Assembly: GCA_913055875.1 (NCBI GenBank)
Contig: CAJXJY010000001.1
Location: 124,001 to 188,000, forward strand
From: an uncultured Altererythrobacter sp.
Lineage (GTDB): Bacteria; Pseudomonadota; Alphaproteobacteria; Sphingomonadales; Sphingomonadaceae
Direction of reading: 5' to 3'
Length of the DNA stretch: 64,000 nt
Both the position numbers and the translations under genes were made by a program. Positions 18,156 through 26,729 of this stretch are shown in pieces; positions within the stretch are counted from its first letter, which is position 1; every line of letters begins with the position of its first letter. The notes beneath the pieces are model-generated. The model was not told the origin of the DNA. It ran no database searches and saw nothing but the letters and a program-made list of their open reading frames with translations.

Positions 18156-19199
18156 CTATTCGCTCCCGACCGCCTCGGCAATCGAATTGAAGCCGTCGCG
18201 CCGCATCAGCCGCTCCAGCCCGTGCAGGATCCGGCGCGGCAGGCCGGGGCCTTCATAGACCATCGCGCTGTAGAGCTGGACCAGGCTCGCGCCGGCGCGA
18301 ATCCGCGCCCAGGCATCCTCGGCCGAGCCGATCCCGCCCACCCCGACCAGCGGGATCGCGTCGCCCGCCACGGCGCGGAAGGTGCGCAGCTGTTCGAGTG
18401 CTAGCGGCGCCAGCGGCGCGCCCGACAGCCCGCCGGTCTCGCCGGCATGGCGCGAGCGCAGTTCGGGCCGCGAGACGGTGGTGTTGGCGACGATCAGCGC
18501 GGCGATCCCGTGGTCGAGCGCGCCGCGCACGATCCGTTCGTGGTCGCCCGCCGCGAGATCGGGCGCAACCTTGAGGAACACCGGCGGGTCGCCGTCGCTG
18601 CGATGGCCCGAAATCGCTGCCAGCAGCCGCTCCAGCTCGCCCCCGGCCTGCAGGTCTCGCAGCCCCGGCGTGTTGGGCGAGCTGATATTGACCGTGATGT
18701 AATCCGCGACTGCCGAGAAGCCGGTGATCCCGGCGAGATAATCCGCCACCCGGTCAGCCGCCTCCTTGTTGGCCCCGACATTGACCCCGACGATGCCGCG
18801 CCGCGGCGTGCGGCCCGTATCGTCGCGCTTCAACAGGCGCCGGTGCGCGGCCTCGATCCCGGCATTGTTGAACCCCATCCGGTTGATCACCGCGCGGTCC
18901 TCGGCCAGCCGGAACAGGCGCGGACGTGGATTGCCGTCCTGCGGGCGCGGCGTGATCGAGCCTACCTCGACGAAGCCGAAACCGAGTCCCAGCAGCGCAT
19001 CGGGCACCTCGGCGTCCTTGTCGAACCCTGCCGCCATGCCGAGCGGGTTGGGGAAACGCAGCCCGGCGATCTCGACCGCCAGCGGTCCTGGCTCCGGCGG
19101 CCTACGCGCCGGACTGAGCCTGAGCGTTTCGATCGTCAGCCGGTGCGCTCGCTCCGAATCGAGCGCGAACAGGGCCGGGCGGATCAGCGGGAACAGCAT
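18156..19199 (-). CDS. pyrD: Dihydroorotate dehydrogenase, quinone-dependent (class 2)
   Basis: A 347-residue membrane-associated flavoenzyme that oxidises dihydroorotate to orotate in pyrimidine synthesis. Class 2 marks are the N-terminal helix (MLFPLIRPALFALDSERAHR), GMAAGFDKDAEV near residue 54, VEVGSITPRPQ, and ITVNISSPNTPGLR with the catalytic serine near 180. It is divergent from the candidate small RNA and DUF885 gene. Confidence 0.96.
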   Translation of the reverse strand: MLFPLIRPALFALDSERAHRLTIETLRLSPARRPPEPGPLAVEIAGLRFPNPLGMAAGFDKDAEVPDALLGLGFGFVEVGSITPRPQDGNPRPRLFRLAEDRAVINRMGFNNAGIEAAHRRLLKRDDTGRTPRRGIVGVNVGANKEAADRVADYLAGITGFSAVADYITVNISSPNTPGLRDLQAGGELERLLAAISGHRSDGDPPVFLKVAPDLAAGDHERIVRGALDHGIAALIVANTTVSRPELRSRHAGETGGLSGAPLAPLALEQLRTFRAVAGDAIPLVGVGGIGSAEDAWARIRAGASLVQLYSAMVYEGPGLPRRILHGLERLMRRDGFNSIAEAVGSE

Positions 19200-19299
19200 C
19201 GCACGCGCCTATGACAAGAGAGCCGATGGCTGTCGAGCGTGTCGGAAATATCCAACTTTTACCCAAAACTGGCAATGTTTGTAATGAATGCGTGCACCA

Positions 19300-19432
19300 A
19301 AGTGTCGCTTACATACAATCATCGAGCGTGGACGTCGGGTATCAGCCCCGTGCGACCCGAAGGGCTCGAAGCAGCAATGCAGCGAGTTCCTCGACTACAA
19401 AGGGCGGCTCGGAAACGGGCCGCCCCTTTTTT
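19300..19432 (+). ncRNA. Candidate small RNA or leader ending in a strong terminator
   Basis: The 330 bp between pyrD and the DUF885 gene begins with unusually AT-rich sequence (about 19235-19320), then a GC-rich segment with short complementary blocks, and ends with a terminator-type hairpin at 19402-19425 (GGGCGGCTC / GGGCCGCCC) and six T at 19427-19432. No gene precedes this terminator on the plus strand, so a short transcript starting in the AT-rich part is the simplest explanation. It could instead be an attenuator for the downstream gene. The 5' end is a guess. Confidence 0.4.
19402..19432 (+). terminator. Rho-independent terminator upstream of the DUF885 gene
   Basis: Nine-bp GC-rich stem with a GGAAAC loop, then TTTTTT. 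A second T-run preceded by GTGCGCCC follows directly (19433-19446), making a partial repeat of the tail. Confidence 0.75.
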
Positions 19433-19529
19433 GTGCGCCCTTTTTTGTGCGCCCCGTTTTGCGCAGTGGCCATTTCGGGCCGTCTCGGGCAAGGCCCTCT
19501 CAGGGTATTTGTTTCGAGGAGAGAATTCG

Positions 19530-21347
19530 ATGACCGGTATCGCACGATTCGGCGGAGCGGCGCTCGGCGCACTGGTGCTGGCCGCATGCTCGGCCGGCTA
19601 CGAAGAGCCCCGCACCACGCGGGCGGAGAATTCCGAAACCGTCGCGCTCAACCCGGCGTCGGATATCGACACGCTGTTCGAGACCTATGACGAGCGCCAG
19701 CTGGCGATGTCGCCGATCTCGAAATCCTATCGCGGCATTCGCGATTCGGACTACGACGAATGGGACGACGTCTCCGATGCGGCCGCCATACGCGAGCAGG
19801 AGCTGCTCCAGTCGACCGCCGCGACGATGCGCGCCAATTTCGATGTCGCCGAGCTCGATGCGGAGGACGCGCTGTCGTACCGCCTGTTCGATGCCATGGC
19901 CGAGCGCAGCGCCGCGCGGTTCCCCTACCGCCACTACGGCTACATCTTCGACCAGATGAACGGCGCGCAGAGCCAGGGGCCGGCCTTCCTGATCAATATC
20001 CACCGGGTCTCCAGCGCCAACGATGCGCGCGCCTATGTCAGCCGGATCGAGGGCGTCGCGGGCGTGCTAGATTCGCTGACCGCGCAATCGAAAGAGCGCG
20101 CAGCCAAGGGTGTGATGCCGCCCAAATGGGTCTATCCCTACGTCATTTCGGATATCGAGAACCTGCTCGGCGCCGGGCTCGAAAACGCTGTGCTGAAGGA
20201 TTTCGCGGGCAAGGTCGATGCGCTCGAACTGCCCGAAAACGAGCGTGCCAGGCTGGTGTCGTCGGCGCAGCTGGCGTGGGAGCAGTCCGCCGCGCCCGCC
20301 TATCGCCGGTTGCTCGCCGAGATGCAGCGCCAGCAGGCGATCGCCGGGACCGATGACGGTGTCTGGCGCTTCCCCGAGGGCGCGGCCTATTACCGCGCGC
20401 TGCTCGCCAATTACACAACCACCGATCTTACTGCCGACGAAATCCACGATATCGGCCTGCGCGAAGTGGCGCGTATCCACGGCGAGATGCGCGCGATCAT
20501 GGCGCAGGTCGGGTTCGAGGGGACGCTGCAGGAATTCTTCGAGCACACCCGCACGGGCGAGCAGTTCTTCTACGATACGCGCGAAGCCTATATCGCCGAT
20601 GCCGAAACGGTGCTCGACCGGATGGAGGCGAAGCTGCCGCAATTCTTCGCCACGCTGCCGACCGATCCGCTGGTGATCAAGCCGGTCGAGGCGTTCCGCG
20701 AGAAGAGCGCGGGCAAGGCGTTCTACCAGCGCCCCGCGCCCGACGGCTCGCGCCCGGGCACCTATTACGTCAATCTCTACAACCTCAAGGACATGAGCAA
20801 GAACGAGCTCGAGGCGCTCGCCTATCACGAAGGCCTACCCGGGCATCACCTGCAGCTGTCGATCCAGACCCAGCTTGGCGACGTTCCGCCGTTCCGCCGC
20901 TTCGGCGGGGTGACCGCCTATACCGAGGGCTGGGGGCTCTATTCGGAAGAGCTGGGCAAGGACATGGGCTTCTACACCGACCCCTATTCGGACTTCGGCC
21001 GGCTGGGGATGGAACTGTGGAGAGCCTGTCGACTGGTTGTCGATACCGGCATCCACCACAAGCGCTGGAGCCGCGAGGAGGCGATCGCCTACCTGACCGA
21101 AAACACACCCAATCCCGACGGAGATATCCGCAAGGCGATCGAGCGCTATATCGTCTATCCGGGCCAGGCGACCGCCTATATGATCGGCAAGCTCAAGATC
21201 ATGGAACTGCGCGAGCGCGCGCGGGCCGAGCTGGGCGAGGATTTCGACATTCGCGGCTTCCACGACGCGGTGCTGACCAGCGGGCCGGTGCCGCTGTCGA
21301 TCCTCGAGGAGAACGTCGAGGCCTGGATTGCGAGCGAGAAGGGCTGA
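19530..21347 (+). CDS. DUF885 family protein, predicted lipoprotein metallopeptidase
   Basis: A 605-residue protein with a lipoprotein signal ([12 protein letters not shown], Cys near residue 20). It carries the DUF885 zinc-site motif [11 protein letters not shown] (His-Glu-x-x-x-x-His-His) near residue 432 and [12 protein letters not shown] near 470, features shared with carboxypeptidase-like metalloenzymes. The expected location is the inner face of the outer membrane or periplasm. A GAGGAGAG precedes the ATG at 19530. It is a stand-alone gene just before the suf operon. Confidence 0.88.
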   Translation: MTGIARFGGAALGALVLAACSAGYEEPRTTRAENSETVALNPASDIDTLFETYDERQLAMSPISKSYRGIRDSDYDEWDDVSDAAAIREQELLQSTAATMRANFDVAELDAEDALSYRLFDAMAERSAARFPYRHYGYIFDQMNGAQSQGPAFLINIHRVSSANDARAYVSRIEGVAGVLDSLTAQSKERAAKGVMPPKWVYPYVISDIENLLGAGLENAVLKDFAGKVDALELPENERARLVSSAQLAWEQSAAPAYRRLLAEMQRQQAIAGTDDGVWRFPEGAAYYRALLANYTTTDLTADEIHDIGLREVARIHGEMRAIMAQVGFEGTLQEFFEHTRTGEQFFYDTREAYIADAETVLDRMEAKLPQFFATLPTDPLVIKPVEAFREKSAGKAFYQRPAPDGSRPGTYYVNLYNLKDMSKNELEALAYHEGLPGHHLQLSIQTQLGDVPPFRRFGGVTAYTEGWGLYSEELGKDMGFYTDPYSDFGRLGMELWRACRLVVDTGIHHKRWSREEAIAYLTENTPNPDGDIRKAIERYIVYPGQATAYMIGKLKIMELRERARAELGEDFDIRGFHDAVLTSGPVPLSILEENVEAWIASEKG

Positions 21348-21393
21348 CGACTTGCCTGCCTGCTAACGACTCGCAACAAGGGGTTTTCGGTTG

Positions 21394-21418
21394 AAATCGG
21401 AGCGAATTACTCCGATTT
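21394..21418. promoter_or_regulatory. Perfect inverted repeat, probable operator of the suf operon
   Basis: AAATCGGAG, a 7 bp spacer (CGAATTA) and CTCCGATTT form a perfect 9 bp inverted repeat. It ends 7 bp before the ATG of the Rrf2 regulator that heads the suf operon, and fits autoregulation by that protein (inference). Confidence 0.7.
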
Positions 21419-21425
21419 GACCCGC

Positions 21426-21899
21426 ATGCGCCTGAGCAATCTTGCAGACTATGCGGTCGTCACGATGAGCGCCGCGGCGCGCCATTGCGGCGGGGCCCGC
21501 ACGAGCGCGGCCGAACTGGCGCGCGAAACGGGCCTGCCCGCGCCCACCGTCGCCAAGCTGGTCAGCAAGCTCACCGCAGCCGGCCTGTTGCGCTCGACCC
21601 GCGGCGCAGGCGGCGGCTTGCAGCTGGCGCGGCCGGCGGCGGCGATCTCGGTCGCCGATATCGTCGAGGCGGTCGAAGGGCCGATCGCGCTGACCGCCTG
21701 CGTCGATACGGCGGATTGCTGCTACGACGAGAACTGCTCGGTCAAGCCACACTGGCCGGTGGTCAACGAAGCGCTGCGCGGCGCGCTGGCGGGGATAACG
21801 CTCACGAGCCTCTCCACTCCGTTCGTGTTGAGCGAAGTCGAGACACATTCACGCAACAGCCTCTCGACTTCGCTCGAGGCGAACGGAATCGAAGCATGA
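21426..21899 (+). CDS. Rrf2 family iron-sulfur regulator of the suf operon
   Basis: A 157-residue regulator. Residues 1-80 form the winged-helix domain ([35 protein letters not shown]). Cysteines at 92, 98/99 and 104 are placed like the cluster ligands of IscR/SufR-type proteins. It should sense Fe-S status and control the operon. The C-terminal 25-30 residues ([20 protein letters not shown]...) are encoded by a palindromic repeat (C1) and are unlike the family. No Shine-Dalgarno separates operator and ATG, so the transcript leader is probably very short. The stop overlaps the sufB start (ATGA). Confidence 0.9.
   Translation: MRLSNLADYAVVTMSAAARHCGGARTSAAELARETGLPAPTVAKLVSKLTAAGLLRSTRGAGGGLQLARPAAAISVADIVEAVEGPIALTACVDTADCCYDENCSVKPHWPVVNEALRGALAGITLTSLSTPFVLSEVETHSRNSLSTSLEANGIEA
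21819..21886. repeat. Palindromic repeat C1 inside the 3' end of the Rrf2 gene
   Basis: 68 bp bounded by CCGTTCG and CGAACGG, with inner arms GAGCGAAGTCGAGA and TCTCGACTTCGCTC. Same length and layout as C5 at 28619-28686. It supplies the last codons of the regulator. Confidence 0.85.
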
Positions 21900-23377
21900 C
21901 CGACCAAGTCGACATCCAGGATCGCGAAGCCAAGGAAGCCGCCGCCCGCGCGGCCGAATACGAATTCGGCTGGGCGAGCGATATCGAGCAGGAATTCGCG
22001 CCCAAGGGGCTGAACGAGGACATCGTCCGCTTCATCAGCGCCAAGAAGCGCGAGCCCGAATGGATGCTCGACTGGCGGCTCAAGGCGTTCCGCCTGTGGC
22101 AGGACATGGAAGAGCCCGACTGGGCCAAGATCGGCTATCCGCCGATCGATTACCAGGACGCCTATTACTACGCCGAGCCTAAGGCGAAGCCCGAACTCGA
22201 ATCGCTCGACGAGCTCGATCCCGAGATCAAGGACGTCTACGACAAGCTCGGCATCCCGCTCGCCGAGCAGGAAGTGCTCGCCGGGGTCAAGGGCGCGCGC
22301 AAGGTCGCGGTCGATGCGGTGTTCGACAGCGTTTCGGTCGCCACCACCTTCCGCGAGGAGCTGAAGAAGGCCGGCGTCATCTTCCTCTCGATCAGCGAGG
22401 CGATCCGCGAGCATCCCGAACTGGTGAAGAAATGGCTCGGCAAGGTCGTGCCGCAGCACGACAATTATTTCGCCACGCTCAATTCGGCGGTCTTTTCGGA
22501 CGGCACCTTCGTCTACATTCCCGAGGGGGTGCGCTGCCCGATGGAGCTGTCGACCTATTTCCGCATCAATGCCGAGAATACCGGCCAGTTCGAGCGCACG
22601 CTGATCGTCGCCGAAAAGGGCAGCCATGTCAGCTATCTCGAAGGCTGCACCGCGCCGATGCGCGACGAGAACCAGCTCCATGCCGCGGTGGTCGAGCTGG
22701 TCGCGCTCGAGGATGCCGAGATCAAATATTCGACCGTGCAGAACTGGTATCCGGGCGATGCCGAGGGCAGGGGCGGGATCTACAATTTCGTCACCAAGCG
22801 CGGGCTGTGCCAGGGCGCGCGGAGCAAGATCAGCTGGACCCAGGTCGAGACGGGCAGCGCGGTGACGTGGAAATACCCCTCCTGCGTGCTCAACGGCGAG
22901 GACAGCGTCGGGGAATTCTACTCGGTCGCGGTGACCAACAACCACCAGCAGGCCGATACCGGGACCAAGATGATCCACAACGGTCGCGGCACGCGTTCGA
23001 CGATCATTTCCAAGGGCATCAGCGCGGGCCAGTCGAACAACACCTATCGCGGGCTGGTCCGCGTCGGGCCCAATGCCGAAGGCGTGCGCAACCGTACCGA
23101 ATGCGATTCGCTGCTGATCGGCGACCGCTGCGGCGCGCACACCGTGCCCTATATCGAGGTCAAGAACCCCTCCGCGCAGATCGAGCACGAGGCGACCACC
23201 AGCAAGATCAGCGACGACCAGCTGTTCTACGCCATGCAGCGCGGGCTGGACGAGGAGGAAGCGATGGCGCTGATCGTCAACGGCTTCGCCAAGGAGGTGC
23301 TGAAGGAACTGCCGATGGAATTCGCGGTCGAGGCGCAGAAGCTGCTGGCTATTTCGCTGGAAGGATCGGTCGGATGA
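21896..23377 (+). CDS. sufB: Fe-S cluster assembly scaffold SufB
   Basis: A 493-residue SufB, the core of the SufBC2D scaffold that builds iron-sulfur clusters in the cytoplasm. Family motifs: [13 protein letters not shown] near residue 60, [19 protein letters not shown] near 205, [19 protein letters not shown] near 248 and [21 protein letters not shown] near 400, with the conserved Cys and the C-terminal glutamate/histidine residues of the assembly site. Its stop is followed by a repeat and a degenerate second copy of its own tail. Confidence 0.97.
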   Translation: MTDQVDIQDREAKEAAARAAEYEFGWASDIEQEFAPKGLNEDIVRFISAKKREPEWMLDWRLKAFRLWQDMEEPDWAKIGYPPIDYQDAYYYAEPKAKPELESLDELDPEIKDVYDKLGIPLAEQEVLAGVKGARKVAVDAVFDSVSVATTFREELKKAGVIFLSISEAIREHPELVKKWLGKVVPQHDNYFATLNSAVFSDGTFVYIPEGVRCPMELSTYFRINAENTGQFERTLIVAEKGSHVSYLEGCTAPMRDENQLHAAVVELVALEDAEIKYSTVQNWYPGDAEGRGGIYNFVTKRGLCQGARSKISWTQVETGSAVTWKYPSCVLNGEDSVGEFYSVAVTNNHQQADTGTKMIHNGRGTRSTIISKGISAGQSNNTYRGLVRVGPNAEGVRNRTECDSLLIGDRCGAHTVPYIEVKNPSAQIEHEATTSKISDDQLFYAMQRGLDEEEAMALIVNGFAKEVLKELPMEFAVEAQKLLAISLEGSVG

Positions 23378-23400
23378 CTGCTCGCACATCGACTATCAAT

Positions 23401-23491
23401 CGTCATGCTGAACTTGTTTCAGCATCCATTCCTCAGCTTGCGCCGACATCGCCGGTGGAGAGATGGACCCTGAAACAAGTTCAGGCTGACG
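23401..23491. repeat. Palindromic repeat C2 between sufB and the next gene
   Basis: 91 bp with arms CGTCATGCTGAACTTGTTTC and GAAACAAGTTCAGGCTGACG, a variant of the widespread GTCAT...TGAC palindromes. It separates the sufB stop from the degenerate sufB tail. Confidence 0.85.
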
Positions 23492-23502
23492 AACACAGTT
23501 TC

Positions 23503-23556
23503 GCTTCCGAGGTTCAGAAGCTGCCGACGATCTCGGTGGAACGGAGCGTGGGGTGA
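23503..23556 (+). pseudogene. Degenerate duplicate of the sufB 3' end
   Basis: The frame reads EVQKLPTISVERSVG-stop, matching the true SufB tail [15 protein letters not shown]-stop. Over 54 bp about two thirds of bases agree, including the stop codon. It lies 125 bp after the real stop, with repeat C2 in between. It looks like a leftover of a duplication or of recombination with a diverged sufB. Confidence 0.6.
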
Positions 23557-23891
23557 TGGCTAAGTACACTAAAGTCGATCTGCCTTACGCCCCACTTGGC
23601 CCCTACAAAGTTTGGGTTCTATCCCGAGACCATTTCAAGGCTGGCGATTTCAAGAAAAATACTGATCCAGATTCTAAACGCCAGAAACAGTTTATCGCTG
23701 AGGTTAAGCGCCTGTCCGACCACCTTGGCACTGCCGATGTCCCCGTATTTGTTCATTGGCCTAATGCGGGCCGGCTACGCATGGATAAAGGCTGCATTGG
23801 TCATGCGATATCGGCAGGCGCGATCAACGAGCCTGAGAACTCGTCAGACGGATTTGTTGAACGGATTGAGCTAGCCGGTTGCGCGACATGA
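23556..23891 (+). CDS. Hypothetical protein inside the suf operon, lower GC
   Basis: A 111-residue protein starting at the ATG that overlaps the stop of the sufB-tail remnant (TGATG). It contains DLPYAPLGPYKVWVLSRDHF and VPVFVHWPNAGRLRMDKGC; no signal or membrane segment and no family I recognise. Base composition is visibly less GC-rich than neighbours, with AT-ending codons, suggesting recent acquisition. Its stop overlaps the next start by 4 bp. Confidence 0.6.
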   Translation: MAKYTKVDLPYAPLGPYKVWVLSRDHFKAGDFKKNTDPDSKRQKQFIAEVKRLSDHLGTADVPVFVHWPNAGRLRMDKGCIGHAISAGAINEPENSSDGFVERIELAGCAT

Positions 23892-24439
23892 CCGATCGCA
23901 AGACCCTCCAGCTCCGCGATCCGTCCGAGACCGCCGACGCCGCGCCCGCGATCAGGAAAAAGGGCCGCGGATGGGAGATTTCGGAGAAGCGGCTCGATGC
24001 GCTGCACGAACGTGCACGCGAGCTGCGGCGGCATTCGTCGGAAGCGCACAAGGCGCTCGCCGAGCGTTTCGCCAAGGCGGACATGGGCCGCTACACCTTC
24101 AAGCGCCACGCGGTGGTCGGTTCGGCGATCGTCGATTTCAACTGCCACAATCTCGGCATGGCGATCATGATCGACGAGGTCGGGCAGGACGAGGCGCTCG
24201 CCAAGCGCCGCGACAAGAGCCTCGAAGCGGTCGGCATCCGCGTGATGCGCATCGCGGCGGCCGATATTCTCGAGAACATCGACGCCGTGCTGCAGCGTAT
24301 CACGCTCGGCATGCGCAGCCGCATCGCCGACAAGCAGGACGCCCGCCGGCGCCACCGTGCCGATTCGCGGCCTGCCCCGCGCAGCCGCGAGACGCAGGAT
24401 TCGCAAGCCAGTTCGACAACAGGGAGTGACGCATCATGA
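23888..24439 (+). CDS. DUF559 / endonuclease-like domain protein
   Basis: A 183-residue basic protein. The middle (residues 45-145) resembles DUF559, a small PD-(D/E)XK nuclease-like fold: RRHSSEAHKALAERF, then YTFKRHAVVGSAIVDFNCHN, AIMIDEVGQDEA and a final EAVGIRVMRIAAADILENI. The family is related to very short patch repair type nucleases; a role in cluster assembly is unproven. The C-terminal 35 residues are charged and low complexity. It overlaps both neighbours by 4 bp (ATGA). Confidence 0.75.
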   Translation: MTDRKTLQLRDPSETADAAPAIRKKGRGWEISEKRLDALHERARELRRHSSEAHKALAERFAKADMGRYTFKRHAVVGSAIVDFNCHNLGMAIMIDEVGQDEALAKRRDKSLEAVGIRVMRIAAADILENIDAVLQRITLGMRSRIADKQDARRRHRADSRPAPRSRETQDSQASSTTGSDAS

Positions 24440-24819
24440 TCCGCACCGCAATCGGCCTCGCCGCAACAGCGCTCGCCATCCAGGCCGTGCCCGCCATCGC
24501 GCAAGACGCGCAGCCTGCGGTCATGGGGCTGCCGCCCGTCCTCAAGCCCACCGTCATGCCCTATTTCCTCTGCCGCCAGGCCGAGGCGGGCGTCCCGGTC
24601 GTCGACGGCGAGGGCAATCCGCTCGAATATACCGGCCCGGCCGGCGACTGCGCCACGGTGCGCGAGGAAGCCAGGGTGCGCGGCGAGCGCGTGCTGCGCG
24701 ACTACAATCTCGGCCGAAGCCGGGCCGATCGTTTCGCGATGGTCGAAACGGTTCTCGACCGCATCGATGCCTTCTCTGACGGCACCCGGACATCGCAAGG
24801 CCAGACACCACAAGGATAG
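24436..24819 (+). CDS. Exported hypothetical protein in the suf operon
   Basis: A 127-residue protein with a signal peptide (MIRTAIGLAATALAIQAVPAIAQD). The mature part has two cysteines (YFLCRQAEAG, GDCATVREEA), consistent with a disulfide in the periplasm. I recognise no family. It is translationally coupled to the DUF559 gene and lies 1 bp upstream of sufC, so it is in the same operon although its location differs from the Suf proteins. Confidence 0.7.
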   Translation: MIRTAIGLAATALAIQAVPAIAQDAQPAVMGLPPVLKPTVMPYFLCRQAEAGVPVVDGEGNPLEYTGPAGDCATVREEARVRGERVLRDYNLGRSRADRFAMVETVLDRIDAFSDGTRTSQGQTPQG

Positions 24820-24820
24820 C

Positions 24821-25660
24821 ATGCTCGAAATCGAAAACCTTCACGCCGAAATCGACGGCAAACCTATTCTCGCCGGCCTCTCGCTGACCGTGGAAGCGGG
24901 CGAGGTCCATGCGATCATGGGCCCCAACGGCGCGGGCAAGTCGACGCTCGCCTATGTGCTCGGCGGGCGGCCGGGCTACGAGGTGACCGCGGGTTCGGTG
25001 CGCTTCACCACCCCCGTTCGTGCTGAGCCTGTCGAAGCACAAGATGGCAAAACGCCTGCCAACGGCCCTTCGACAGGCTCAGGGCGAACGGTGGATTTGT
25101 TGGCTCTCGAACCGCACGAGCGCGCCGCCGCGGGCCTGTTTCTCGGCTTCCAGTACCCGGTCGAAATCCCGGGCGTGTCCAACGTCCAGTTCCTGCGCGA
25201 AGCGCTCAACGCGCAGCGCAAGGCGCGCGGCGAGGAGCCGCTGACCGGCGGCGATTTCCTCAAGCGCGCGAAAGAGGTCGCCGGACTGCTCAAGCTCGAC
25301 ATGGAGATGCTCAAGAGAAACGTGAATGTCGGCTTTTCGGGCGGCGAGAAGAAGCGCGCCGAAATGGTCCAGATGGGCATTCTCGACCCCAAATTCGCGG
25401 TGCTCGACGAGACCGATAGCGGGCTCGATATCGACGCGCTGCGCGTGGTCGGCGAGGGCATCAACGCGATCATGCGCCTCAAGAATCAGGATCGGCCCGA
25501 TAAGGGCGTGCTGCTGATCACGCACTACCAGCGGCTGCTCGAAGTCGTGCGGCCCGACAAGGTCTCTATCCTGTCGCAGGGCCGGATCGTGAGGACCGGC
25601 GGCCCCGACCTCGCGATCGCGCTCGAGAGCGAAGGCTACGACGCGGTGATGGCGGCATGA
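24821..25660 (+). CDS. sufC: Fe-S assembly ATPase SufC with in-frame repeat insertion
   Basis: A 279-residue ABC-type ATPase, longer than the usual 245-255. Walker A GPNGAGKST is near residues 34-42, signature FSGGEKKR near 172 and Walker B VLDETDSGLD near 194. It powers the SufBC2D scaffold. Residues about 65-91 (PVRAEPVEAQDG...PSTGSGRT) are encoded by palindromic repeat C3 and lie between a surface strand and the conserved LLALEPHERAAAGLFLGFQY block. Removing them restores family length. The stop overlaps the next start by 4 bp. Confidence 0.96.
   Translation: MLEIENLHAEIDGKPILAGLSLTVEAGEVHAIMGPNGAGKSTLAYVLGGRPGYEVTAGSVRFTTPVRAEPVEAQDGKTPANGPSTGSGRTVDLLALEPHERAAAGLFLGFQYPVEIPGVSNVQFLREALNAQRKARGEEPLTGGDFLKRAKEVAGLLKLDMEMLKRNVNVGFSGGEKKRAEMVQMGILDPKFAVLDETDSGLDIDALRVVGEGINAIMRLKNQDRPDKGVLLITHYQRLLEVVRPDKVSILSQGRIVRTGGPDLAIALESEGYDAVMAA
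25014..25091. repeat. Palindromic repeat C3 inserted in frame in sufC
   Basis: 78 bp (26 codons) bounded by CCGTTCG/CGAACGG, with 24 bp arms CCGTTCGTGCTGAGCCTGTC... and ...GACAGGCTCAGGGCGAACGG. Length is a multiple of three and both strands stay open where read. Confidence 0.9.
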
Positions 25661-25968
25661 GCTTGCTTGCGACGCTCCTGCTTGCCTCGCAGCCGGTGCC
25701 GGCCGCGACCGACGAGCCCGATATTGTCGTCGTCGCACGGCGGCTCGACAGCGTCCGCGTCAATGTCGGACAAGGGCCTGACGGCAAGTGGTATTGTGGC
25801 ATGGACGGGTCGAGTGGCGTGCTTTCGCTCGACAAGAAGCTGTGCAAGGCGGTCACCGAATGCGTCAGGAAGGGCGCGGCGAGCGACCGCACGATCGATG
25901 CCTGTGTACGCAACACCAAAAGTCGCCTGCTGAAGAAGTTTGCCAAGCAGCGCCGGAAGCGCCGATGA
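25657..25968 (+). CDS. Small exported hypothetical protein between sufC and sufD
   Basis: A 103-residue protein with a short hydrophobic N-terminus (MSLLATLLLASQPVPAA), three or four cysteines in the mature part (WYCGMDG, KKLCKAVTECV, DACVRN) and a very basic C-terminus (KKFAKQRRKRR). No family recognised. It overlaps both sufC and sufD by 4 bp, so it is expressed with them. Confidence 0.7.
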   Translation: MSLLATLLLASQPVPAATDEPDIVVVARRLDSVRVNVGQGPDGKWYCGMDGSSGVLSLDKKLCKAVTECVRKGAASDRTIDACVRNTKSRLLKKFAKQRRKRR

Positions 25969-26729
25969 ACGCGACGACCCTACCGAGCCGCTCCCTTCCT
26001 ACCAACAGGGATGAGGCCTGGCGCTATTCGGCGGTCGAGGCGCTCGAAGGCTGCGCCGTGCTCGACGACTGGCGCACAATCGACATCGCGGCGGGCGAAA
26101 GCCTGCGCGAATGCCTGATCATTGAGGACGGCGAGGCGGTCGAATTGCGCCGCCTGCGGATCGCGGTCGGCGAAGGCGCGCGCTGCGAGCTGTTCGCGGT
26201 GATCGCCGGGGCGCCCTTCGGCCGGATCGAGGTCGAGGCGACGCTGGCGCGCGGCGCGCATTTCGAGCTCGGCGGGGTGACACTGGGCGGGCGCGATACG
26301 GTGCGCGAGATCGTCACCCATATCGTCCACGCCGAGCCCGAAGCGACCAGCAACCAGGTGGTGCGCTCGGTCCATTGGGGGCAGGGGACGGGCAATTTCC
26401 TCGGCTCGATCGACGTCGCGCGCGATGCGCAGAAGACCGATGCGGCGCAGGACTTCAAGGGCCTGCTGCTCGAGAGGGGCGCGAGCGTAAACGCGGTGCC
26501 GCAGCTCGAGATTTTCGCCGACGACGTCAAATGCGCGCATGGCGCGACGGTCGGCCAGCTCGACGAGGCGGCACGCTATTACATGGCCACGCGCGGGCTC
26601 TCGCCCGAGCAGTCGCGGCGGCTGCTGGTGCAGGCCTTTATCGGCGACGCTTTCGTCGCGCTCGACGACGAAGCGCAGACCGAACGGCTGATGGAATTGG
26701 CGCTCGACAGACTGGACCGGCATTTGTGA
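25965..26729 (+). CDS. sufD: Fe-S cluster assembly protein SufD
   Basis: A 254-residue SufD, shorter than the roughly 400 residues of E. coli SufD but normal for this group. Features: RDEAWRYSAVEAL near the start, a beta-helix-like middle, and the C-terminal block VKCAHGATVGQLDEAARYYM and RGLSPEQSRRLLVQAFI that contacts SufB, with the conserved histidine at the SufB-SufD interface. Its final TTGTGA contains the probable sufS start codon. Confidence 0.95.
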   Translation: MNATTLPSRSLPTNRDEAWRYSAVEALEGCAVLDDWRTIDIAAGESLRECLIIEDGEAVELRRLRIAVGEGARCELFAVIAGAPFGRIEVEATLARGAHFELGGVTLGGRDTVREIVTHIVHAEPEATSNQVVRSVHWGQGTGNFLGSIDVARDAQKTDAAQDFKGLLLERGASVNAVPQLEIFADDVKCAHGATVGQLDEAARYYMATRGLSPEQSRRLLVQAFIGDAFVALDDEAQTERLMELALDRLDRHL

